Below, in pieces: positions 1-8,858 of a DNA stretch of 64,000 bases. The DNA is from an uncultured Pelagibacteraceae bacterium (GTDB lineage: Bacteria > Pseudomonadota > Alphaproteobacteria > Pelagibacterales > Pelagibacteraceae), in assembly GCA_902579605.1 (NCBI GenBank), contig CACHHD010000003.1:1-64000 (forward strand), given 5' to 3'. Position 1 is the stretch's first letter. Every line of letters begins with the position of its first letter. A program made the translations under genes and the position numbers. Under the pieces are notes generated by a model. The model ran no database searches and was not told the DNA's origin. It saw only the letters and a list, made by a program, of their open reading frames with translations.

Positions 1-371
1 TAAAAAAAGTTTTAACAAATTTAAAAGAAAAAAAATTAAAATTAGCAATTCTTTCAAATGGAACACCGAAACTTCTTGAAGAGCTTGTAAAAAGCAATAA
101 TTTAAATAATTTATTTGATGATCTTTTTTCTGTTGAGGAAGTAAAAATTTTTAAACCTAATTCTAAGGTTTATGATCTTCCAATTAAAAAGTATAAAGTA
201 AAACCTGAAGAGATAACTTTTTTAAGTGCAAATACCTGGGATGTATCGGGTGGTGGAAACTACGGATATAACTCAGTCTGGGTTAACAGAAATAAATCTC
301 ATTTTGATAATCTTGATTATCATCCGAAGAATGAAATTGGCAACTTAACGCAGCTACTTGATATAGTATAA
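1..371 (+). CDS. Haloacid dehalogenase, type II (C-terminal part)
   Basis: The gene is cut by the window edge; the reading frame is open from base 3 to a TAA at 369-371. The visible ~122 residues carry HAD motif II (LSNGT), a KPNSKVY segment with the motif III lysine, and the motif SANTWDVSGG...WVNR. The last closely follows the S-N-x-WD-x-x-G-A-x-x-FG...WVNR signature of L-2-haloacid dehalogenases. Such enzymes hydrolyse 2-haloalkanoates to 2-hydroxyacids in the cytoplasm. The nucleophilic aspartate of motif I lies outside the window, so substrate cannot be judged. It is followed 20 bases later by a pirin gene on the same strand. Confidence 0.8.
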   Translation, partial: KKVLTNLKEKKLKLAILSNGTPKLLEELVKSNNLNNLFDDLFSVEEVKIFKPNSKVYDLPIKKYKVKPEEITFLSANTWDVSGGGNYGYNSVWVNRNKSHFDNLDYHPKNEIGNLTQLLDIV

Positions 372-391
372 ACTTAAGATATATTAAATAT

Positions 392-1234
392 ATGTCACAA
401 ATAGAAATAAAAAAAATTATTAAAGCTATTAATGCTTCGGACGGTGCTGGCGTAAAGTTAAAAAGAAGCATTGGAACTCCAGAGGCCGATTATATTGATC
501 CCTTTTTAATGCTCGATGAGTTTGGTTCCGAAAATAAAGATGATTATATTGCAGGATTCCCTCCTCATCCTCATAGAGGAATTGAAACAGTTACTTATAT
601 GCTGAATGGTGAATTTGAACATCAAGATAGTACTGGTGCAAAAGGAATAATGGCTCCGGGAGATGTTCAATGGATGAAGACTGGAAGAGGAATTATTCAC
701 TCAGAGATGCCAGCAATGTCTGGAGGAAAATTATTGGGTTTTCAACTTTGGATAAATATGCCAGCTAAATTGAAAAAAAATAAACCAGAATATATTTATA
801 TTAAAAGTAAAGAACTTGGTATTCACTCAGATAATGAAAAAACTATAAAAGTAATTGCAGGAAAATATGCGAACGTGGAGGGGCCAGAAAAAAACCATAA
901 TGTTGAGCCAATTTATTTTCATGTAATATTGAAAGAGGGAAAAGAGTTTAAATGTGAAGTGCCATCTGGTCATAATTCTTTTGTTTATATTCTTAAAGGG
1001 AGTTTAAAAATTGGAAAAAAAAATCACGAAAAAGCCAGTGACTCAAACTTAATTTTATTAGAACGGGGAAATGATCTTAAAATTAGTGCAGAAAAAAACA
1101 CTGAGTTTTTATTCATAGCAGGTAAACCTATTGGAGAGCCTATTGCAAGGGGCGGTCCATTTGTAATGAACACGAAAACAGAGATACTTGAAGCTATTCA
1201 AGATTATAACAACGGAACATTTGCTAAATACTAA
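392..1234 (+). CDS. Pirin family protein
   Basis: This 280-residue protein is a bicupin of the pirin family. The N-terminal cupin shows the metal-binding pattern PPHPHRGIETVTYMLNG followed by EFEHQDSTG, with the His-His-His-Glu set expected for Fe(II) binding. PGDVQWMKTGRGIIHSEMP matches the second pirin motif, and the C-terminal cupin ends in GGPFVMNT. Pirins are non-haem iron proteins; some act as quercetin dioxygenases and others as redox-sensing regulators, so the role here is open. The gene lies 25 bases upstream of a quinone oxidoreductase gene on the same strand and is probably co-transcribed with it. Confidence 0.9.
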   Translation: MSQIEIKKIIKAINASDGAGVKLKRSIGTPEADYIDPFLMLDEFGSENKDDYIAGFPPHPHRGIETVTYMLNGEFEHQDSTGAKGIMAPGDVQWMKTGRGIIHSEMPAMSGGKLLGFQLWINMPAKLKKNKPEYIYIKSKELGIHSDNEKTIKVIAGKYANVEGPEKNHNVEPIYFHVILKEGKEFKCEVPSGHNSFVYILKGSLKIGKKNHEKASDSNLILLERGNDLKISAEKNTEFLFIAGKPIGEPIARGGPFVMNTKTEILEAIQDYNNGTFAKY

Positions 1235-1259
1235 AAGTTAAAGTACGTTTCCGTTAAAA

Positions 1260-2234
1260 ATGCCAAAATCAATTATTATTAAAAAAAATGGTGGACCCGA
1301 AGTTCTAGAGCTTCAAAATATTGAAGTTGGATCACCTGGACCAGATGAAATTAAAGTTACAAATCACGCAATAGGATTAAATTATATTGATACTTATCAT
1401 AGATCAGGTTTATACCCTATTAAGTTACCGAGTGGGATCGGGTTGGAAGCGGCTGGAAAAATAGATGCAGTAGGTTCTAATGTAACAGAATTTAATAAAG
1501 GTGATAATATTGCTTACGCTTCACTTCCATTAGGAGCTTACTCCCAACAAAGAATTATTCCTTCCAAAATTGCAGTAAAAGTGCCTGAAGGAATTACTCA
1601 TGATTTAGCTGCAACTTTAATGACAAAAGGTTTAACTACAAATTATTTACTTACTAAAACTTATCATCTTAAAGCTGGTGAGACAGTATTATTTCATGCT
1701 GCAGCAGGTGGTGTCGGACAAATTTTTGCGCAATGGGCTAATAGTATTGGAGCAAATGTCATAGGAACAGTCGGATCAGATGAAAAGATTAAAGTTGCAG
1801 AAGAAAATGGATATTCTCATGTGATAAATTACACTAAAAATGATTTTGCAAAAGAAGTTTTAAAAATAACCAAAAATGAGGGAGTTCCTGCAGTCTTTGA
1901 TGGGGTGGGGAAAAAAACTTTTAATGGATCTTTGGCTTGTCTTAAAACTAGGGGAATGATGATAAGTTTTGGTAATGCGTCTGGTCCGTTAGATCCCGTG
2001 AATGTTCCAAAAGATATACAGCCAAAAGGTTTGTACTTAACAAGGCCTTCGATAGCTCAGTATTTTACTAATAGAAAAGAACTTCAAGATGGTGCGGACT
2101 CAATTTTTGAAAAAATTAAATTTGGAAAAATTAAAATTAATATTTCAAAGAAATACAAGTTAGCTGATGCGAGGCAAGCTCATGCTGATTTAGAAGCAAG
2201 AAAATTAATGGGTCCTGCAATCCTTATTCCTTAA
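1260..2234 (+). CDS. qor: NADPH:quinone oxidoreductase, MDR family
   Basis: The 324-residue protein is a zinc-free medium-chain dehydrogenase/reductase. The N-terminal GroES-like domain contains GLNYIDTYHRSGLYP and GIGLEAAGKI, typical of quinone oxidoreductases. The Rossmann domain begins at about residue 143 with VLFHAAAGGVGQI, the NADPH-binding AAxGGVG motif, followed by GTVGSDEK. The length matches the family (about 325). It probably reduces quinones or reactive enones in the cytosol using NADPH. The stop codon overlaps the ATG of the next gene by one base (TAATG), which suggests translational coupling with the DUF1289 protein. Confidence 0.9.
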   Translation: MPKSIIIKKNGGPEVLELQNIEVGSPGPDEIKVTNHAIGLNYIDTYHRSGLYPIKLPSGIGLEAAGKIDAVGSNVTEFNKGDNIAYASLPLGAYSQQRIIPSKIAVKVPEGITHDLAATLMTKGLTTNYLLTKTYHLKAGETVLFHAAAGGVGQIFAQWANSIGANVIGTVGSDEKIKVAEENGYSHVINYTKNDFAKEVLKITKNEGVPAVFDGVGKKTFNGSLACLKTRGMMISFGNASGPLDPVNVPKDIQPKGLYLTRPSIAQYFTNRKELQDGADSIFEKIKFGKIKINISKKYKLADARQAHADLEARKLMGPAILIP

Positions 2235-2500
2235 TGAATAAAAAAATTGTTTCTCCGTGTATTAGTATTTGTAAAACTGATCCTGTAACGGGTTATTGTT
2301 ACGGCTGTGCTAGAACTGAAGAAGAAAAGAAAATTTGGAAAGATGAAAAAATAAATGATGAGTGGAAAAAGAAAAATTTGGAAATTATTTTTTCAAGAAT
2401 GAAGGGATGGCAGTTGACTACCTTCAGGGAGTCCTATGATCACAAAATAAAAGAAGGTGTTTCTTTATTTAAAAAAAATTTGCTTAAAAAAAAATTATAA
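2234..2500 (+). CDS. DUF1289 domain protein
   Basis: This 88-residue protein opens with the DUF1289 signature PCISICKTDPVTGYCYGCAR, followed by TEEEKKIWKD. Conserved cysteines (CISIC and CYGC) suggest a small metal site, probably zinc or an Fe-S cluster, though the family has no firmly assigned function. The start overlaps the stop of the quinone oxidoreductase gene by one base. The C-terminal tail is Lys-rich and overlaps the convergent DUF2721 gene by six bases. The family is common in Proteobacteria; a redox role would fit the neighbours but is only inference. Confidence 0.85.
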   Translation: MNKKIVSPCISICKTDPVTGYCYGCARTEEEKKIWKDEKINDEWKKKNLEIIFSRMKGWQLTTFRESYDHKIKEGVSLFKKNLLKKKL

Positions 2501-2905
2501 ATCTCTTTTCATTGACTCCATGTCACTCAGATGAAATTTTAATGCTTCATTAGAAAGTCTTATCTCTTGTAAAAACAAAAATATTGAAATTATCATGCAA
2601 ATACAACATGATGCAAAGCTTAGTCTGGCGTAAAAAACTAGATCTAAGTATAGTAACAAAACTGTTAGCATATTAAAAAGAAAACCAAATGCAGAGAAGC
2701 CCATCACAAATTTTAAAAAATTAGTCCTTTTATTTAATACATGAAGTTGGTTTTCCCACTCGGGTGGAACCTTTTTTTCAAAAGTATATTGGTCGTGTAT
2801 TTTCCTTATCAGAGCACTTAATGTGTGAAATCGATTACTATACATTGTCATCATTAAAGGAATTGCTGGAAACATTAATGCTGCAACTGTGTAATCAATA
2901 TCCAT
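2495..2905 (-). CDS. DUF2721 membrane protein
   Basis: The 136-residue protein resembles the DUF2721 family. It has an N-terminal hydrophobic segment (TVAALMFPAIPLMMTMYSNRF), a charged stretch with RIHDQ typical of the family, then two further membrane spans around residues 65-85 and 95-115. The C-terminus is charged and probably cytoplasmic. No enzymatic motif is visible and the family has no known function. It converges on the DUF1289 gene with a six-base overlap and is divergent from ubiA, which starts 54 bases away, so the two promoters must share that gap. Confidence 0.75.
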   Translation of the reverse strand: MDIDYTVAALMFPAIPLMMTMYSNRFHTLSALIRKIHDQYTFEKKVPPEWENQLHVLNKRTNFLKFVMGFSAFGFLFNMLTVLLLYLDLVFYARLSFASCCICMIISIFLFLQEIRLSNEALKFHLSDMESMKRDL

Positions 2906-2959
2906 AACGAATCAAATTGATTATGTATATTACGTTTGATATTTACAAGACATATTTAA

Positions 2960-3820
2960 ATGAAAGATTTAAAAATATTTATCAATCTAACAAGATTAAA
3001 CAAACCTATTGGCTATTTGTTATTGTTTTGGCCTTGTAGTTGGGGATTAGCTTATGCACATTCTGTAAATCAAAATATAAATATTTTTCTTGGTTATATT
3101 TTTTTATTTCTATTAGGTTCAATTTTAATGAGAAGTGCAGGATGTATTGTTAATGATATAGTTGATAGAAAATTAGATAAAAAAGTAAAGCGGACAAAAA
3201 ATAGACCGCTGGCAGCTAATTTAATATCAATCAAAAAAGCTTTATTTTACGTAATTGTTTTATGTGGTTTTGCTTTTTGTATTCTAATCCAATTTAATTT
3301 GTTAACGATCACTCTTGGTTTAGCCTCTATGTCTCTCGCTTTTTCTTATCCATATATGAAAAGAATAACTTACTGGCCCCAACTTTTTTTAGGTTTAACC
3401 TTTAATTGGGGATTAATAATGGCTTGGACATCAATCAATAGTAATTTAACCTTTGATATTTTCATTCTTTATTTAGCGGCCATATTTTGGACATTGGGCT
3501 ATGACACTATTTATGGAGCTCAAGACATTGTTGACGATGAAATAATAGGAGTAAAATCAACGTCAATAAAATTTAAAACAATGTTAAAAAAATTTGTCCT
3601 TATTTGTTATTCGACAAGTTTAATTGTGCTTTCTGTATTTTTTTTATTTAATATGGATTCTTTATACTTTTTAATTCCTTTTTCTGCTTTTTCTCTAACT
3701 TTATTTTATCAAATTTTATCATTTGATAAGAAAAAACCAGAAACTTGTTTGAACGCCTTCAAAATAAATAACTTTTCCGGCTTTTATCTATTTTTAACAT
3801 TCTTAACTTTATCTCTATAA
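2960..3820 (+). CDS. ubiA: 4-hydroxybenzoate polyprenyltransferase UbiA
   Basis: The 286-residue integral membrane protein carries both Asp-rich motifs of UbiA prenyltransferases: NDIVDRKLDKKVKRT (first motif, Mg-diphosphate binding) and DTIYGAQDIVDDE (second motif), plus about eight hydrophobic helices. It transfers a polyprenyl chain to 4-hydroxybenzoate, the first membrane step of ubiquinone synthesis. The following gene starts one base after its stop, so it heads or belongs to the operon with the lipid A genes. The length matches bacterial UbiA (about 290). Confidence 0.93.
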   Translation: MKDLKIFINLTRLNKPIGYLLLFWPCSWGLAYAHSVNQNINIFLGYIFLFLLGSILMRSAGCIVNDIVDRKLDKKVKRTKNRPLAANLISIKKALFYVIVLCGFAFCILIQFNLLTITLGLASMSLAFSYPYMKRITYWPQLFLGLTFNWGLIMAWTSINSNLTFDIFILYLAAIFWTLGYDTIYGAQDIVDDEIIGVKSTSIKFKTMLKKFVLICYSTSLIVLSVFFLFNMDSLYFLIPFSAFSLTLFYQILSFDKKKPETCLNAFKINNFSGFYLFLTFLTLSL

Positions 3821-3821
3821 A

Positions 3822-5564
3822 ATGGAATTTAAAGAAATTAAAATAATTTTAAAAAGGTTATATAGAGATCACATAAATAGATATTTAAACAGAATATTAT
3901 TATCCTTATTTTTATCAATTATAGTATCTTTAAGCACCTCAGCGATAGCTTGGTTACTAGACCCAGCTGTAAAAAAAATATTTATTGAAAATAATCAAAC
4001 CTACGCTTGGACGATCCCATTAGCAATAATAATTGCATTTTCTTCAAAAGGAATTTGTCTTTATATTGCTAGAATTTTATTAATAAAAACTGGGCAAGAA
4101 ATATCTGGAGAATTACAAACAAAAGTTGCTCGTTATATTTTAAGCACAGATATTGCATCGATAGAAAAAAAACATTCTGGAAAGTTTATTTCAAATATTA
4201 ATTTTGATGCTGGGCAAGTAAATTCTTTGTGCAGCACAGGAATTCTTAACTCAATGAAAGACTCTTTAACCTTAATTGCTTTAATTGGTGTGATGGTCTA
4301 TCAAAACTGGAAGTTAACTTTATTTGCTTTAATAATGATGCCACTGGCTGCAGGATTGGCTAAATCGCTTGGTAAAAGAATAGGTAAAGCTGTAACTGAG
4401 GCAGGTGAGATTTCTGGTCGTTTGACGTCCCACTTATCAGAAATTTTAAAGGCTTCAAAAATGATAAGAATTTATCAAAAGGAAGAAATCGAATATCAAA
4501 AGTCAAAAGATATAATTACAAAAATGGTTAACAAGGCTGCTAAAATATCCTCTATTATCGTAAGAGCTACACCTCTAATGGAAATATTAACCGGATTTAT
4601 GATTGCAGGATTTATTTTTTTTTCTGGTTCATTAATTTCCTCTGGTGAATTGCAAGTAAATCAATTCTTTTCTTTTTTAGCCGCTATGATGCTGGCATAT
4701 CAGCCTATTAGATCGTTAGCGACTATCAACATGGTGGTTTTTTCAGGGGCAGCAGGCGCTAAAAGAATTTACAATGTTATAGATCAACCTATCAAGATAA
4801 ATAATAATGAAAAGCATCCAGCTCTTAAAATATCTAACGGAAATATCAAATTTTCAGATGTAAGCTTTAAATATGAAAGTTCAAATGATAAGGCAATAAG
4901 CAATATCAGTTTTGAAATTGAAGGTGGTAGTATGGCAGCATTCGTAGGTCATAGTGGAGCAGGAAAGAGTACTATAATAAACTTATTGCCAAGATTTTAC
5001 GATCCTCAAAATGGTGATATTTTAATTGATGGACAAAACACGAGGTCAGTTAATTTGAAATCCTTAAGAAAATCTATATCTCTGGTCAGCCAAGATGTAA
5101 TACTTTTTGATAGCTCAGTTAAAGATAATATTTTATATGCTAACACTAAAGCAACAGAGAATGAATTTTTTGAATCATGTAAATTTGCTGCAGCTGATGA
5201 GTTTATTAATGATTTACCTTATAAACATGAGACTATGATAGGGGAAAATGGTGTAAGACTTTCTGGTGGACAAAAACAAAGGCTTTCTATAGCTAGAGCA
5301 ATACTGAAAAAATCTCCAATTATTCTTTTAGACGAAGCTACTTCTTCTTTAGATTCAGAATCAGAACAAATTGTTCAAAGTGCAATTAAAAACTTAACAA
5401 AAAATAAGACTACGCTAGTTATAGCCCATAGGCTATCAACTATTCATAATGCCGATAAAATCTTTGTTATTAAAAAGGGAAATTTAATAGACTCTGGGAA
5501 GCATGAAGAACTTATAAAAAATTGTGATTACTACAAGCTATTGTATGAAAAACAATTAAAATAA
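3822..5564 (+). CDS. msbA: ABC exporter, MsbA-like (lipid A flippase)
   Basis: This 580-residue half-transporter fuses an N-terminal six-helix exporter domain (residues ~1-320) to a C-terminal ATPase. The ATPase has Walker A GHSGAGKST, a Q-loop SLVSQDVILFD, the signature LSGGQKQR, Walker B IILLDEAT and a switch histidine in VIAHRLST. Length and domain order match MsbA, which flips core-lipid A across the inner membrane as a homodimer. Its position directly before waaA, lpxK and lpxL supports the MsbA role over a generic drug exporter. It is separated from ubiA by one base and from waaA by six. Confidence 0.88.
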   Translation: MEFKEIKIILKRLYRDHINRYLNRILLSLFLSIIVSLSTSAIAWLLDPAVKKIFIENNQTYAWTIPLAIIIAFSSKGICLYIARILLIKTGQEISGELQTKVARYILSTDIASIEKKHSGKFISNINFDAGQVNSLCSTGILNSMKDSLTLIALIGVMVYQNWKLTLFALIMMPLAAGLAKSLGKRIGKAVTEAGEISGRLTSHLSEILKASKMIRIYQKEEIEYQKSKDIITKMVNKAAKISSIIVRATPLMEILTGFMIAGFIFFSGSLISSGELQVNQFFSFLAAMMLAYQPIRSLATINMVVFSGAAGAKRIYNVIDQPIKINNNEKHPALKISNGNIKFSDVSFKYESSNDKAISNISFEIEGGSMAAFVGHSGAGKSTIINLLPRFYDPQNGDILIDGQNTRSVNLKSLRKSISLVSQDVILFDSSVKDNILYANTKATENEFFESCKFAAADEFINDLPYKHETMIGENGVRLSGGQKQRLSIARAILKKSPIILLDEATSSLDSESEQIVQSAIKNLTKNKTTLVIAHRLSTIHNADKIFVIKKGNLIDSGKHEELIKNCDYYKLLYEKQLK

Positions 5565-5570
5565 ATATTT

Positions 5571-6833
5571 ATGGCTTTGTTATATAGAACTTTTACTTTT
5601 TTTTTATTTCCAATATTTTTATTGTTAATTGTACTAAGAATTTTCTTTAATAAAGAAGATAAAAAACGATTTAAAGAAAAAATTTGGTTAAGTGAAAAAT
5701 ACTTTCCTAAAGGTAAAGAAACTTTCTGGTTTCACGCTGCGAGTATTGGTGAAACAAATAGTGTGTTACCACTTATAAAAGAACTAATTAAACAAAATAA
5801 TAATATTTTTGTTTTGCTTACCACAACTACATTAAGCTCTAGTCAGCTTATTAAAAAAAAAAAATTTAATAAAGATAGGTTTCAACATCGATTTTTTCCT
5901 TTAGATGTTTTATTTTTAGTAAAAAATTTTTTAAATAAATGGAAACCAAAAAAAATAATTTTTGTCGACTCAGAGATTTGGCCTAATTATTTATTAGAAA
6001 TTTCTAGAAGGAAAATACCTCTAGCACTTATAAATGCTAGAATAACAGTCAAAACACTCAAACGGTGGAAAATGTTTTCAAAATTTTCAAAAAAATTGTT
6101 TAATTTATATGACTTATGTTTATCTTCTAGTAAAGAGACCGAAGAAAATTTAAAATCTCTGGGTGCAAAAAATATAAAATATTTTGGAAACTTAAAATTT
6201 TGTGTACCACCGCAACTTAATTTTAAAACTAAAAATCTACAATCAATTTTTAATGATAATTATATTTGGTGCGCCGCTAGCACACACAAGGGTGAAGAAA
6301 ATATAATTTTTAATACTCATATTAATTTAAAAAATAAAGGTTTAAAGGTTGTAACTATATTAATACCCCGTCATATTTCAAGATCACAGGAAATTTATTC
6401 CATTTGTAAAGATTTAGATTTAAATGGAAAGATAATTGATAGTTTTGATGAAATATCAAAAGAGAATGAAATTTATATTGTAAATGCAATTGGGGAGATG
6501 GCAAATTATTTTTTAAATTGTAAAAGCGTATTTATGGGAAAATCATTATCGAAAAAACTTATTAAAGTTGGTGGTCAAAATCCAATCGAACCTGCCAAGT
6601 ATGGATGTAAAATATACCACGGTCCCTTTGTTTCAAATTTCAAAGAAATTTATGAGTTATTAAATAATAAAAAAATTACTCATCAGATTTATGACGAAAA
6701 GGAATTATCAGATAATTTATTCAAAGATTTTACTACCAAAAATCAAACACTTAACCAAAATAATGTCAAAGATTTAGATCGATATGGTAAAGAAATATTA
6801 GATAAAACATTAAGAGAGGTTTTGAAGTTTTAA
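5571..6833 (+). CDS. waaA: 3-deoxy-D-manno-octulosonic acid transferase
   Basis: The 420-residue protein is a Kdo transferase (WaaA/KdtA, GT30). It has an N-terminal membrane anchor, then FHAASIGETNSVLPLI, containing the acceptor-domain motif with the catalytic glutamate in GE. WPN follows in the SEIWPNYL segment, and KVGGQNPIEPAKYG lies in the C-terminal nucleotide-sugar domain. It transfers Kdo from CMP-Kdo to the lipid A precursor on the cytoplasmic face of the inner membrane. Together with kdsB (30064-30810) and kdsD (53678-54655) in this window it covers much of Kdo supply and use. Confidence 0.93.
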   Translation: MALLYRTFTFFLFPIFLLLIVLRIFFNKEDKKRFKEKIWLSEKYFPKGKETFWFHAASIGETNSVLPLIKELIKQNNNIFVLLTTTTLSSSQLIKKKKFNKDRFQHRFFPLDVLFLVKNFLNKWKPKKIIFVDSEIWPNYLLEISRRKIPLALINARITVKTLKRWKMFSKFSKKLFNLYDLCLSSSKETEENLKSLGAKNIKYFGNLKFCVPPQLNFKTKNLQSIFNDNYIWCAASTHKGEENIIFNTHINLKNKGLKVVTILIPRHISRSQEIYSICKDLDLNGKIIDSFDEISKENEIYIVNAIGEMANYFLNCKSVFMGKSLSKKLIKVGGQNPIEPAKYGCKIYHGPFVSNFKEIYELLNNKKITHQIYDEKELSDNLFKDFTTKNQTLNQNNVKDLDRYGKEILDKTLREVLKF

Positions 6834-6834
6834 G

Positions 6835-7761
6835 ATGATAATTAAAAAACCAAATTTTTGGAAAAATATTAATTTTTTTTCTCTAATTTTACTCCCTTTT
6901 TCTTTAATTACTTTATGTATTAATTTTTTTAAATCTATTTTTATCGAAGAAAAAAGCTTTAATATTCCTATTATTTGTGTAGGAAACATTTTTACAGGTG
7001 GTACAGGTAAAACCCCTTTAAGTATTTATATCTATAATTTGCTAAAGAAAAATAAATTTAAACCAGCAATAATAAAGAAGTATTATAAATCACACATTGA
7101 TGAAATTGATCTAACTAAAAGCAAGGTAAAAAGTGCATATTTTAAGAAAAACAGAGTAGATTCAATTTTAAATGCAAAGCAAAACGGTAATACAGTAGTT
7201 ATAATGGACGATGGATTTCAAGATCGCAATATTCAGAAAAATTTAAATATTATTTGCTTTAATAGCATGGAGCTAATTGGGAATGGTTTTTTGTTGCCTT
7301 CTGGACCATTGAGAGAACCATTTAAAAGTATAGAGAAAGCTCAAATAATCATAATAAATGGAAAAAGAAACATTGCTTTTGAGAAGAAAATTAAATTTCA
7401 GTCAAAAAATATCAAGCTTTTTTATTCAAAATATAAATTAAAAAAAATAAATAGATTTAGAAATAAAAAAGTATTAGCTTTTGCGGGAATAGGAAATCCT
7501 GAAAGTTTTTTTAAGTTACTAGAAAAAAGCAAAATAAAAGTAAAAGATCAAATTTCATTCCCTGACCACTATTCATATACAAAAAATGATATAGAATATT
7601 TAATTTCGGAGTCAAAGAAAAGAAACTTGAAATTGATAACAACCGAAAAAGACAACTTTCGACTAAAAAAATTAGGATATAAAAATATAGATTGTATTAC
7701 TGTTGATTTAGAAATTTTAAAATATAAAAGTTTTGAAAGAGAAATACTTAAATATTTATGA
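6835..7761 (+). CDS. lpxK: Tetraacyldisaccharide 4'-kinase LpxK
   Basis: The 308-residue protein has an N-terminal hydrophobic anchor and the LpxK P-loop GNIFTGGTGKTP at about residues 50-60. DDGFQDRN carries the catalytic Asp region typical of the family, and LPSGPLREP follows. It phosphorylates the 4' position of the lipid A disaccharide at the inner membrane. It starts one base after waaA and its stop overlaps lpxL by four bases (ATGA), so translation of the three lipid A genes is probably coupled. Confidence 0.94.
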   Translation: MIIKKPNFWKNINFFSLILLPFSLITLCINFFKSIFIEEKSFNIPIICVGNIFTGGTGKTPLSIYIYNLLKKNKFKPAIIKKYYKSHIDEIDLTKSKVKSAYFKKNRVDSILNAKQNGNTVVIMDDGFQDRNIQKNLNIICFNSMELIGNGFLLPSGPLREPFKSIEKAQIIIINGKRNIAFEKKIKFQSKNIKLFYSKYKLKKINRFRNKKVLAFAGIGNPESFFKLLEKSKIKVKDQISFPDHYSYTKNDIEYLISESKKRNLKLITTEKDNFRLKKLGYKNIDCITVDLEILKYKSFEREILKYL

Positions 7762-8618
7762 AAAAAATTATTTATTTCTTACAGTCTCTAATAATATATT
7801 CATTTTTTTTAATTTCAAAACTTATAGGTTTAAAATTAAGTAGATTAGTTTTTTCATTTATTTTCATTAAAATTGGGAATTTTTTTAAATCAAAAAAAAC
7901 TATTATTAATAATTTAGATATAATAAATTCTAATCTTAATGGTGCTGAAAAAAATAATTTAATTGAAAAGATGTGGTCGAATTACGGAAAGACTTTTATA
8001 GAATATGTTCATCTAAATCTATTTAAAAAAAAAACAAGCCATATTAAAATCAAAAACAAAGAAATTCTTGATGAGGTATATAAAAGTAATAAACCAGTCA
8101 TATTCATATCAGGTCATTTTGCAAATTACGAGCTCATGTCAATGGAATTAACCAAAGCTAATATTAAATTAGCAACAATTTATAGGCCGTTAAATAATTT
8201 ATTTTTAAATCCTTTTATGGAATATTTAAGAAAAACTTTTGTTTGTAAGAATCAAATTAAAAAAGGCTTAAGTGGTGTAAAAGAAGCACTTAATTATATG
8301 GAAAAAAATTATAGTATTGCATTAATGGTTGATCAAAGAGTCAGTGAGGGTTCAAGTATTTTATTTTTTAATAAAAAAGCTTATACAACAACATTGCCCG
8401 CTCAACTTGCGATTCGCTTTAATTGTAAAATAGTTCCTATTTATATCGCTAGAGATCAAAATGATAATTTTGAAATGGAAATTTTAAATCCAATTCAAAT
8501 AACTGAAAATATGAAAAAGGATAAGGAATTAATATCAAAAAAAATTAATGGAATAATTGAAGATTTGATACTAAGAGATCCTAGTCAATGGATTTTAACT
8601 CATAACAGGTGGAAATAA
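7758..8618 (+). CDS. lpxL: Lipid A biosynthesis acyltransferase, LpxL family
   Basis: The 286-residue protein is a lysophospholipid acyltransferase of the LpxL/HtrB family. It has an N-terminal membrane helix, then the catalytic HX4E motif SGHFANYE, a second block around ATIYRPLNN, and MVDQRV as seen in late acyltransferases. It would transfer a secondary acyl chain from acyl-ACP to Kdo-lipid A or its precursor. It is the last gene of the ubiA-msbA-waaA-lpxK-lpxL run and converges on the DUF2093 gene 17 bases later. Only one late acyltransferase is visible here, so LpxL versus LpxM specificity cannot be separated. Confidence 0.88.
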   Translation: MKKIIYFLQSLIIYSFFLISKLIGLKLSRLVFSFIFIKIGNFFKSKKTIINNLDIINSNLNGAEKNNLIEKMWSNYGKTFIEYVHLNLFKKKTSHIKIKNKEILDEVYKSNKPVIFISGHFANYELMSMELTKANIKLATIYRPLNNLFLNPFMEYLRKTFVCKNQIKKGLSGVKEALNYMEKNYSIALMVDQRVSEGSSILFFNKKAYTTTLPAQLAIRFNCKIVPIYIARDQNDNFEMEILNPIQITENMKKDKELISKKINGIIEDLILRDPSQWILTHNRWK

Positions 8619-8635
8619 TATTATTGAAAATAGAG

Positions 8636-8827
8636 CTATTTGGTTTTATCTATTTTTTTCTTAACTTCAATTGGTGAAAAGTAAGCTTCTTGGAGTTCTA
8701 CATTCCAATAATTCAAATCTTTTAAAAGAATTTTTTTTTTGGAAACCGCACATTCGACATAATCACCCTTCTCTATAATTTCAAAAGTGTTAGCTAAATA
8801 TTTAAGCTTTGCTTTTTTTTCACTCAT
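8636..8827 (-). CDS. DUF2093 domain protein
   Basis: The open frame extends to 8935, but I choose the internal ATG at 8827 giving 63 residues (MSEKKAKLKYLAN). This is the normal start for the family and leaves the upstream region free for the divergent purD gene. The motif FEIIEKGDYVECAVSKKKI, followed by LKDLNYWNVELQEAY, matches the alphaproteobacterial DUF2093 family (small proteins of 60-75 residues). Function is unknown. The ORF-track extension upstream overlaps purD on the other strand and has no family similarity that I recognise. Confidence 0.8.
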   Translation of the reverse strand: MSEKKAKLKYLANTFEIIEKGDYVECAVSKKKILLKDLNYWNVELQEAYFSPIEVKKKIDKTK

Positions 8828-8858
8828 AATTAAAGTAATATATAACAAATCTATAAAT

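Noticed and set aside
283-471. Minus-strand ORF of 62 residues at the window start
   Set aside because: It covers the end of the dehalogenase gene and the pirin start on the other strand and has no recognisable features.
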